Of a DNA stretch of 34,563 bases, positions 1 to 5,758 are shown piece by piece. The DNA is from Patescibacteria group bacterium (lineage in GTDB: Bacteria; Patescibacteriota; Microgenomatia; UBA8517). The position numbers and the translations under genes were made by a program. Each line of letters opens with the position of its first letter. Position 1 is the stretch's first letter. Location: the NCBI GenBank assembly GCA_018826545.1, contig JAHKAL010000050.1:1-34563 (forward strand), given 5' to 3'. Under the pieces are notes generated by a model. The model made no database searches and was not told where the DNA came from. It saw nothing but the letters and a program-made list of their open reading frames with translations.

Positions 1-1
1 A

Positions 2-457
2 ATCATAGGAGGATTGTCCAAACTACTTGGCTGGAAGACTCCTGAAGAGAAGGAACAAGAAGTTATTAAAATTCTTTTAGATAAAATAAAGGTTAAAATC
101 CCCAAAATATTAATTGATCAGGAAGTTGATAACAGACTCGCACAATTATTAGATAGAATTGAAAAATTAGGCTTAAACTTAGAAAGTTATTTAGCTTCAG
201 TTGGAAAAAATCCGGAAACATTAAGAAAAGAATATGAAGTCCAAGCTTCAAATACTATTACTCTTGACCTTATCCTGCAAAAAATTTCAGTAGAAGAAAA
301 AATAGAGGTTGATGAGAAAGAAATAGAAGGATTAATCAAAGCTAGCTCTGCTAATCCTAAACTTGCTGAATCCCTAAATACGCCTGAACAAAAAAGGTTC
401 ATCAGATCAATAATCTTAAAACGTAAAGCTCTTGAATCATTAGTCTCTCTGTTGTAA
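2..457 (+). CDS. tig: Trigger factor, C-terminal part (5' truncated by window edge)
   Basis: Ribosome-associated chaperone that binds nascent chains near the exit tunnel. Only the C-terminal, substrate-cradling helical domain is visible: the reading frame is open to the left edge, and a TTG at 14 is just an internal codon. The segment with 'VKIPKILIDQEVDNRLAQLL' followed by helices ending near 'VDEKEIEGLIK' matches the pattern of the trigger factor C-domain (family knowledge: 'vP..li..Ei......' opening). The N-terminal ribosome-binding and PPIase domains, if present, lie outside the window. It is followed 31 bases later by a same-strand coiled-coil gene, so the two may be co-transcribed. No terminator was seen between them. 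Confidence 0.85.
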   Translation: MIGGLSKLLGWKTPEEKEQEVIKILLDKIKVKIPKILIDQEVDNRLAQLLDRIEKLGLNLESYLASVGKNPETLRKEYEVQASNTITLDLILQKISVEEKIEVDEKEIEGLIKASSANPKLAESLNTPEQKRFIRSIILKRKALESLVSLL

Positions 458-488
458 ACTACGGCTGAAAACAAACATCCTTTTTTAA

Positions 489-1127
489 ATGGATAAAAAC
501 CAAAAGCCAAAATCAGGAAAAAATATAAAAAGAGTAAACATTCTTGAAAGTCTCAAAGATGTAGGTAATACTGCTCAAAAAAGCATTAAGGAAGATCTTC
601 TTAAAGGAACCTCCGAAGAATTTATTAAACAGCTTTTTGGACAAAAAGAAGAAAAAAAATATTCAGGGGAAATTATTCCTGGCGAAACACTAGAACTAAA
701 TGAAGTATATACAGGCCAAAGACAACAAAACGAAAAATTAAGAAAACAAATTTCATTTGAAAGAAAACTTTCAAGTGAACAAAAAAACCAAAGTGATAAA
801 CAGTTAAATGAATTAAGAATTCAACTTCACGCTTTGATGCAGGAAGTAGGGGAACTCGCTAAAGTTACACAAAATATTGGTCAGGACATAGAAGTAGCCT
901 CAATGCAGGTTACAGCTAATCCAGGAGTATATCACATAGTATTTTTTGAAAAATTATTAGAATTTATTAAAACCTTCAGAAGAAAAATTGAAAATGCAGA
1001 TGTTTGGCTTCAAGCCTCCAACAAAAGAGTTAATAGAAAAGATTTCTGGGGAACTTTTACAAGTAAAAGGGGAGGAACAAAGTTTCTTCTCTCTTCAGAA
1101 CACTATGTTTCAAGATCGGCAGGTTAA
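489..1127 (+). CDS. Coiled-coil DUF5660-like protein of Patescibacteria
   Basis: A 212-residue soluble protein with no signal peptide or membrane segment. The N-terminal ~75 residues are lysine-rich and polar. The middle (about 75-130) is strongly charged and heptad-like, as in a coiled coil. The C-terminal third ends in 'DFWGTFTSKRGGTKFLLSSE', an aromatic/glycine-rich tail that I recognise as the hallmark of a CPR-specific family annotated as DUF5660; this assignment is from memory and should be tested. The biochemical role is unknown. It lies directly after trigger factor on the same strand and ends 3 bases from the convergent aminotransferase gene. ATG at 489 has no Shine-Dalgarno in front. 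No other family came to mind. Confidence 0.75.
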   Translation: MDKNQKPKSGKNIKRVNILESLKDVGNTAQKSIKEDLLKGTSEEFIKQLFGQKEEKKYSGEIIPGETLELNEVYTGQRQQNEKLRKQISFERKLSSEQKNQSDKQLNELRIQLHALMQEVGELAKVTQNIGQDIEVASMQVTANPGVYHIVFFEKLLEFIKTFRRKIENADVWLQASNKRVNRKDFWGTFTSKRGGTKFLLSSEHYVSRSAG

Positions 1128-1130
1128 GTT

Positions 1131-2444
1131 TTAAAACCAGGGAGCATAGATTTGATCAAGTTTTTCTCTTGCTTTTTTACCATTTTCTAGATCTATTGGA
1201 GTTAAAAGATCACCGGTTTGATCTCTTTTTCCCTGCAGCTCATCATTAAACACACTTTGTAAAATACCTAAGTTCCTTGCTTCATTCTCAAATCTAAAAG
1301 TTTCAATTATTTTAGTCTTACCATTTTCTCTATCACAAAGCTTTATTTCTTTTACGGGAGCAAATTTTACTGCATTTCCAACAAATGCCATACCTACAAT
1401 TTCACCATTCCTAATACTTTCAACTGATACCGGATATTCTTTTACTCCCATTAAATTATTTTTAGCAATTTTTAAAATATATTCTCTTGTAGTTCCACCT
1501 AAAATATTTGTATCCATGGGAGAAATTACAATATTGCCATCTCTATCTTCAAAAATAATATCCTCACCAGGACCATCAGCAAGCACTCCTCTTTCAGAAA
1601 GAATCTTTCTTCCTTCAGAAGTATCGGAATTTACGTATATCTTTTGACCTTCTTGGTCAATAACATAAGGACCAAAAATTATACTTTCATCACAACCAGT
1701 TTTTCTTGCAATGCTACTTGCAACACCAGCTGATCCATAATTTCCTGCATGCTTACCAACAATTTTTTGTTTTCTTTGTTGATTTAAAAACAAAGCAGCA
1801 CTTGCCCCTTCTGAGTAAACTTTTTCAGGTAAATAAAAAGGCCAACTCCAAATAATATTGTCTAAAGACATTCCATCTTCTGCTTTAGGACAAATTCCAA
1901 AATTTCCCAATCTCATTGCAGCAGGTCTAACATATGCTCTTGTTGGAATTTTCTTCTGAGTATTAGGATCTATCGTTTCTAAAACATCTTTTCCTAAAAT
2001 TGATGCATGATCAATTATTGCTTGTGGGAAAATATCAATTTCCAAAGGCAAATTTAACATTAATGAGTTAATTGATCTTTTAAACCTTTGCATTCTCTGC
2101 TTAAACAAAATTAAATTACCCCCAACAACTTCATTAGAACTATTAGTAACAGGTTCTATGCTTATTCCTTCAAACGCCAGATGTGAATAGTGTGCACCTG
2201 GAGTTTGGGGATAGCGCATATTAAGTTCATGCCATGAAGGAACAATTGCTAATTTATTTAAAGATCCTACCCAAGTAAGTACGTATTTACATGATTTTCC
2301 CCATATACTTTCTATTTCTTTTTTCATTCGAAGCTCATATGGGGTGGGTTTTTCTTTAATTAATTCTAGCGGAACTAAATATTGATGCAGCCTATCTACA
2401 ACCGTTCTTTCTCTTTCTTCAAAATCAATTTCTGGAAATGCCAT
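1131..2444 (-). CDS. Class IV PLP aminotransferase, branched-chain aminotransferase-like
   Basis: Fold-type IV, PLP-dependent aminotransferase resembling IlvE, which interconverts branched-chain amino acids and 2-oxo acids using glutamate/2-oxoglutarate. Visible family signatures: the 'HLAFEGI' motif near residue 88 (YGxxxFEG in BCATs), the 'KHAGNYGSAG' block with the presumed Schiff-base lysine K231, 'GEDIIFEDRDG' near 295, and 'ILGGTTREYILKIA' near 315 (ILpGiTR in BCATs). The usual 'FGTGTA' loop is replaced by 'FVGNAVKFAPV'. At 437 residues it is about 80-120 longer than typical BCATs, with an unusual N-terminal ~80 residues. The exact substrate is therefore uncertain. A strong promoter sits 9 bases before the ATG. 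It is divergent from the leader/attenuator region and convergent with the DUF5660-like gene. Confidence 0.8.
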   Translation of the reverse strand: MAFPEIDFEERERTVVDRLHQYLVPLELIKEKPTPYELRMKKEIESIWGKSCKYVLTWVGSLNKLAIVPSWHELNMRYPQTPGAHYSHLAFEGISIEPVTNSSNEVVGGNLILFKQRMQRFKRSINSLMLNLPLEIDIFPQAIIDHASILGKDVLETIDPNTQKKIPTRAYVRPAAMRLGNFGICPKAEDGMSLDNIIWSWPFYLPEKVYSEGASAALFLNQQRKQKIVGKHAGNYGSAGVASSIARKTGCDESIIFGPYVIDQEGQKIYVNSDTSEGRKILSERGVLADGPGEDIIFEDRDGNIVISPMDTNILGGTTREYILKIAKNNLMGVKEYPVSVESIRNGEIVGMAFVGNAVKFAPVKEIKLCDRENGKTKIIETFRFENEARNLGILQSVFNDELQGKRDQTGDLLTPIDLENGKKAREKLDQIYAPWF

Positions 2445-2453
2445 TAGGAACCA

Positions 2454-2482
2454 ATAGTATTAATTTTCTTTCACAAAGTCAA
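2454..2482 (-). promoter_or_regulatory. Promoter of the aminotransferase gene
   Basis: On the minus strand TTGACT (2477-2482) and TACTAT (2454-2459) are separated by exactly 17 bases. The -10 ends 9 bases before the ATG (first base 2444), so the transcript would start within a few bases of the start codon and be essentially leaderless. Confidence 0.7.
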
Positions 2483-2522
2483 TTCTTACTTTTTTACAAA
2501 AAATGATAAATAATAACAAAAT

Positions 2523-2597
2523 ATGAACTTAAACATTCTTACAATTAAATGGATTTACCGTTTTCATTGCGGGGATCCTTTGTTTGCAAGAAATTAA
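2523..2597 (+). CDS. Candidate regulatory leader peptide, 24 aa
   Basis: ATG at 2523 opens 24 sense codons and a TAA at 2595-2597. The middle and end read 'KWIYRFHCGDPLFARN', so Trp, Tyr, Arg, Phe, His and Cys codons follow one another between 2550 and 2570. That composition is typical of an amino-acid-sensing leader rather than of a folded protein. Its last codons overlap the 5' arm of a possible antiterminator (2571-2585), and an intrinsic terminator follows at 2628-2652. No Shine-Dalgarno is present, and AT-rich -10-like sequence lies just upstream (about 2505-2516), so the message may be leaderless. Inference: ribosome-mediated attenuation of the downstream gene, of which only a remnant survives. 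Confidence 0.5.
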   Translation: MNLNILTIKWIYRFHCGDPLFARN

Positions 2598-2652
2598 ATA
2601 AAGTTTTTAAAAAATAAACAAAGGACACCTCCTAAAAAACAGGAGGTTTTTT
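2571..2652 (+). terminator. Attenuator: alternative stem plus intrinsic terminator
   Basis: The terminator has CCTCCT (2628-2633), a 7-base loop, AGGAGG (2641-2646) and TTTTTT (2647-2652). Immediately upstream, TCCTTTGTTT (2576-2585, inside the leader ORF) is perfectly complementary to AAACAAAGGA (2616-2625). With a small bulge, GGGG (2571-2574) can further pair with CCTC (2628-2631), which would consume the 5' arm of the terminator. A ribosome stalled before 2571 would leave the 5' arm free and favour read-through; one that reaches the stop codon would cover it and favour termination. The terminator is directly seen; the switch is inferred. Confidence 0.65.
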
Positions 2653-2659
2653 AATTTAA

Positions 2660-2761
2660 ATGGATAAAAATAAACAGCTAAAACAATTACTTGAGCTTTT
2701 AAAAATAAAAAGTATTTCTACTAACCCTACAGGATTGTACTCCAAAAAGAATTCTAGATAA
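2660..2761 (+). pseudogene. N-terminal remnant of an M20-family peptidase
   Basis: ATG at 2660 starts 33 codons that read 'LKQLLELLKIKSISTNP' near the front, very like the first helix of M20/M25/M40 dipeptidases ('L..ll.ipSiStdP'). The similarity stops at about residue 23 and the frame closes at TAA 2759-2761, where a full enzyme would continue for about 400 more residues. Nothing downstream before the tRNA promoter resembles the rest. It is best read as a truncated peptidase gene, placed directly after the attenuator terminator. The family call rests on a short match only; an independent small peptide remains possible. Confidence 0.5.
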
Positions 2762-2762
2762 C

Positions 2763-2791
2763 TTGAGAGGAAAGGGAGGATAAGATATAAT
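2763..2791 (+). promoter_or_regulatory. Promoter of tRNA-Val
   Basis: TTGAGA (2763-2768), 17-base spacer, perfect TATAAT (2786-2791). The -10 ends 10 bases before the first base of the tRNA at 2802, so the 5' leader would be only a few bases long. The -35 begins right after the stop codon of the peptidase remnant. Confidence 0.75.
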
Positions 2792-2801
2792 TTGTAAATC
2801 T

Positions 2802-2875
2802 GGACGCTTAGCTCAGTTGGTCAGAGCGCTTACTTGACGTGTAAGAGGTCGGGGGTTCGAGCCCCTCAGCGTCCA
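2802..2875 (+). tRNA. tRNA-Val(GAC)
   Basis: Cloverleaf worked out by hand: acceptor GGACGCT/AGCGTCC, D stem GCTC/GAGC, anticodon stem CTTAC/GTAAG around loop TTGACGT (anticodon GAC, reading GUC/GUU), 5-base variable loop, T arm GGGGG-TTCGAGC-CCCTC and discriminator A at 2875. The 3' CCA is not encoded (ACA follows), so it must be added by a nucleotidyltransferase. A consensus promoter precedes it. Confidence 0.95.
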
Positions 2876-2886
2876 CAAAAAAGTAA

Positions 2887-3498
2887 TTATATGATTTTTT
2901 CTAACTGCTTTTGTAAACTTATCTGAAGTTTTTTCCCTTCTTTCCTTACATCTGCAAGTTCATTTTTATTTAATTGATTAAACACTTTTTTATGTTTTGG
3001 ATAATACCAAATATGACCCATCCAACGATATTTTGGAATATTATTATCAATTAAATCTTTAGCTATGAATCCCTTATCTGTTATTTCTTCCTTTGACCAA
3101 ATCACTTTACCATTTTTAGCAAGTGCTAAAGCCAGATGATAAATAACTTTTCTTTCTTCTCCTTTTAAGTCTTTCATTAGATTAAGAAGAAACTTTGCTT
3201 TAACCAAATCTGAATTATTCTCTCCCACAGTTCTTTGATTTTTTAAAATATCCCATTTATTACCAAGTCCTGGAATATTGATCCCACCATCTGAAGCTAA
3301 TACATAATAATCAGTTAATTTGGAAAATTCTTTTGCCTTCTTTTTGGCATTTTTAATTAAAGAAGATTCATTCTCTTCTACTTTGACATTTATACTTAAT
3401 TCATCCAAAGAGTGAATATTGAGCTTTAGATTTTTTCCTAAAAACCAAATCATCTCTCCTTTTTTATATGCATTTCTTGTTCCAATTAAAATATCCAT
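2887..3498 (-). CDS. Ham1/RdgB-like non-canonical purine NTP pyrophosphatase
   Basis: Likely house-cleaning enzyme that hydrolyses ITP/dITP/XTP to the monophosphate and pyrophosphate, keeping deaminated purines out of nucleic acids. The 203-residue length fits the family. Visible motifs: 'ILIGTRNAYKKGEM' at the N-terminus (T.N..K..E in RdgB), 'NAKKKAKEFSKLTDYYVLASDGGINIPGLG' split between about residues 50 and 78, with the family's 'SDSGL' acidic loop present as SDGGI. The C-terminal half is divergent; the usual 'SHR..A' ending is not evident and 'KNELADVRKEGKK' occupies that place. So the superfamily is fairly safe but the substrate is not. It lies alone between two plus-strand tRNA genes. 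Confidence 0.7.
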   Translation of the reverse strand: MDILIGTRNAYKKGEMIWFLGKNLKLNIHSLDELSINVKVEENESSLIKNAKKKAKEFSKLTDYYVLASDGGINIPGLGNKWDILKNQRTVGENNSDLVKAKFLLNLMKDLKGEERKVIYHLALALAKNGKVIWSKEEITDKGFIAKDLIDNNIPKYRWMGHIWYYPKHKKVFNQLNKNELADVRKEGKKLQISLQKQLEKII

Positions 3499-3569
3499 AA
3501 GTAAATGGTAGTAATTCTAGTTACACAAGTAAAGACTTATATAAAATTTGATATAATTACAGCTTATAA

Positions 3570-3642
3570 GGGCCCATAGCTCAGTTGGTAGAGCGTACGC
3601 ATGGCATGCGCAAGGTCGCCGGTTCGAACCCGGCTGGGTCCA
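3570..3642 (+). tRNA. tRNA-Ala(GGC)
   Basis: Acceptor GGGCCCA/TGGGTCC (one G-T pair), D stem GCTC/GAGC, anticodon loop ATGGCAT with anticodon GGC, T arm GCCGG-TTCGAAC-CCGGC, discriminator A at 3642; CCA not encoded. The anticodon stem TACGC/GCGCA contains one A-C mismatch at its second pair. A perfect TATAAT (3552-3557) lies 12 bases upstream, but no convincing -35 was found at the right spacing. Confidence 0.93.
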
Positions 3643-3703
3643 CAAGTAATTGCCTTAATTAACCCATAAGAGTAAAATAATATATATTCTTTAGGCTTAT
3701 AGG

Positions 3704-3726
3704 CCGCGAACAAGGCGGTTTTTTTT
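3704..3726 (+). terminator. Intrinsic terminator between tRNA-Ala and bipA
   Basis: CCGC (3704-3707), 7-base loop, GCGG (3715-3718), extendable by two G-T pairs, followed by eight T (3719-3726). It probably ends the tRNA-Ala transcript. Since no clear promoter was found between it and bipA, partial read-through into bipA is also possible. Confidence 0.6.
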
Positions 3727-3743
3727 ATTTGAAAGGAAAAAAT

Positions 3744-5558
3744 ATGGATATTAGAAATGTTGCAATTATTGCTCATGTTGACCACGGAAAAACAACTCTC
3801 GTGGATGCTCTGCTTAGACAATCTCATACTACTCTAAAAAAAGATTTAAAAGACACCAAACAAATAATGGACTCTAATGAATTGGAAAGAGAAAGAGGAA
3901 TCACAATTTTCTCTAAAAATGCTTCTATTGAATATAAAGGTGTAAAAATAAATATTATTGATACTCCGGGACATGCTGATTTTGGTGGAGAAGTAGAAAG
4001 AGTTCTTTCTATGGCAGATGGAGCACTTCTTTTAGTGGATGCAAAAGAAGGGCCAATGCCTCAAACCAGGTTTGTGCTAAAGCAAGCCCTTAAGATGGGC
4101 TTAAAAATTATCGTTGTTGTTAATAAAATTGACAAAAAAGATGCAAGAGTTGATTATGTTGTAGATAAAACATTTGATCTTTTTTTGGAACTTGGTGCTG
4201 ATGAAAACACTGCTTACTTTCCAACACTTTTTGCTGCAGGCAGAGATGGAAAGGCTGGAAAGACTGCGGATTTAGCTAAAATGATTGATATTAATCCAAT
4301 TTTTGAAGCAATATTGCAATATATTCCAGAACCAAAAAGAGATATTAATAAACCTCTTCAGATGAGAATATCAACTTTAGCAAGAGACGACTATAAAGGA
4401 AGAATTGCTATTGGAAAAATTCAGAACGGTACTATCTCTGATGGAGAAGACATCGCCCACATTGATAGAAAAGGACAAATTTCAAATTTTAAAATTACTT
4501 CTCTAGCAACATTTACTGGTCTTGAAAAAACATACGTCAAAAAAGCAGAAGCTGGAGATATTGTAGCTATTTCAGGAATTCCCGATATAACAATTGGAGA
4601 AACAATTGCAGATCTTTTAAGTCCCGTAGCTCTTCCACTCCTTAATATCGAAGAGCCTACTGTAAAAATGATTTTTATGGTCAATAATTCCCCTTTTGGA
4701 GGAAAAGAAGGGGAGTTTAAAACCTCAAGTCAATTAAGGGCCAGACTCTTTAAAGAAATCGAAACTGATGTTGCTTTAAAAGTGGAGGAGAATGCAAATG
4801 GAACTTGGACTGTCTCTGGACGCGGTGAACTTCATTTGGCAATTCTGATAGAAAGAATAAGAAGAGAAGGTTTTGAATTACAAGTCTCAAGACCCCATGT
4901 AATTACAAAAACTATTAACGGAAAACTTCATACTCCTTATGAAAAGGTATTTATCGAAGTACCAGAAAAATACTCTGGAATAGTTATCCAAAAAATGGGC
5001 CAAAGACACGCAGAACTTGTTAATATGAACAATGAAGAAAATACAGTCTATTTGGAATTTATCGTTTCAACTAAAGAGCTCATTGGTTTTAGATCCGAAT
5101 TTATAACAGACACAAAAGGCCTAGGAATCATTAACACAATTTTCCATGAATTTTTTCCTGACGATGGATTTGAAAGAAAAAGAGAAAGAGGATCTTTAGT
5201 AGCTCATGAAACTGGAATAACAAGACTCTATGGACTAGTAAGTATCCAAGACAGAGGAGAGTTGTTTATTGGACCAAATGTAAATGTTTATAAAGGCCAA
5301 ATTGTCGGTCAAAACTCCAGGTCTGAAGATATTATAGTTAATGTTTGCAAAGAAAAACAATTATCCAATATGAGATCAAAAGGTGAAGGTGTAATGGAAC
5401 ACGCTAATACTCCAAAAGTAATGAGCTTGGAAAACTCTTTAGAATATATTGATGATAATGAACTGGTTGAGGTAACTCCTAAAAGCGTAAGGATGAGAAA
5501 AATAGTTTTGGATAAAGTAGAAGAGAAAAAAAGATTAAAACTTCTTAAACATAAATAA
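3744..5558 (+). CDS. typA: Translational GTPase BipA/TypA
   Basis: Ribosome-binding GTPase of the EF-G family, known for roles in large-subunit assembly and stress or cold adaptation. GTPase motifs are intact: G1 'AHVDHGKT' (residues 10-17), switch I 'RERGITI', G3 'DTPGHADFGGEVER', G4 'NKID'. The later region carries the BipA-type C-terminal domain with 'ELIGFRSEFITDTKGLGI' and 'GSLVAHETGITRLYGL' (TG.. loop). At 604 residues it has the usual family length. I chose ATG 3744 because AAAGGA lies 6-7 bases upstream; the TTG at 3729 lies before that site. It is a single gene between the tRNA-Ala terminator and the thrS promoter. Confidence 0.96.
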   Translation: MDIRNVAIIAHVDHGKTTLVDALLRQSHTTLKKDLKDTKQIMDSNELERERGITIFSKNASIEYKGVKINIIDTPGHADFGGEVERVLSMADGALLLVDAKEGPMPQTRFVLKQALKMGLKIIVVVNKIDKKDARVDYVVDKTFDLFLELGADENTAYFPTLFAAGRDGKAGKTADLAKMIDINPIFEAILQYIPEPKRDINKPLQMRISTLARDDYKGRIAIGKIQNGTISDGEDIAHIDRKGQISNFKITSLATFTGLEKTYVKKAEAGDIVAISGIPDITIGETIADLLSPVALPLLNIEEPTVKMIFMVNNSPFGGKEGEFKTSSQLRARLFKEIETDVALKVEENANGTWTVSGRGELHLAILIERIRREGFELQVSRPHVITKTINGKLHTPYEKVFIEVPEKYSGIVIQKMGQRHAELVNMNNEENTVYLEFIVSTKELIGFRSEFITDTKGLGIINTIFHEFFPDDGFERKRERGSLVAHETGITRLYGLVSIQDRGELFIGPNVNVYKGQIVGQNSRSEDIIVNVCKEKQLSNMRSKGEGVMEHANTPKVMSLENSLEYIDDNELVEVTPKSVRMRKIVLDKVEEKKRLKLLKHK

Positions 5559-5571
5559 GAATAAACTTTCT

Positions 5572-5599
5572 TGACTTTTTTTTTAGGAAAAAGGATAAT
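5572..5599 (+). promoter_or_regulatory. Promoter of the thrS-pheT operon
   Basis: TTGACT (5572-5577), 16-base spacer, GATAAT (5594-5599). Transcription would start near 5606, about 150 bases before the thrS ATG, leaving room for the structured leader. Confidence 0.65.
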
Positions 5600-5618
5600 A
5601 AAGTACAATATTTAAAAT

Positions 5619-5750
5619 CTTTGCATTTGTATATAAGACTAACCACTCATAAAGCAAAGACGCGAGAAACTGCGAAATGTCTGGAATTAAGCGTCAAAGT
5701 AGGATGGAACCACCCAAGACTTGGGTTCCTACAGAAAGGACGCTTTTTTT
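5619..5750 (+). promoter_or_regulatory. T-box-like riboswitch in the thrS leader, with terminator
   Basis: The antiterminator core matches the T-box model closely: helix GTAGGA (5699-5704) with TCCTAC (5727-5732), a 7-base bulge TGGAACC (5705-5711), and an inner helix ACCCAA/TTGGGT (5712-5717/5721-5726). TGGA in the bulge would pair with a tRNA 3' end UCCA, i.e. discriminator U, as in Thr tRNAs of Firmicutes. A short upstream stem CTTTGC (5619-5624)/GCAAAG (5654-5659) encloses ACC/ACT triplets near 5636-5647 that could be the Thr specifier. AAGCGTC (5689-5695) pairs with GACGCTT (5739-5745) and ends in seven T (5744-5750), an enclosing terminator. GACGC (5659-5663) can compete for GCGTC (5691-5695). 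The T-box assignment is inferred from this hand folding. Confidence 0.75.
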
Positions 5751-5758
5751 ATTAAAAA

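Noticed and set aside
2572..2578. GGGATCC resembling a cloning-site or adapter junction (BamHI)
   Set aside because: It lies in frame within the leader ORF and its bases take part in the stem pairing with 2616-2631; the flanking sequence has the same composition as the rest.
3564..3827. Minus-strand ORF of 87 codons across tRNA-Ala and the start of bipA
   Set aside because: It is antisense to the tRNA and to the conserved GTPase N-terminus, with no recognisable domain or promoter.
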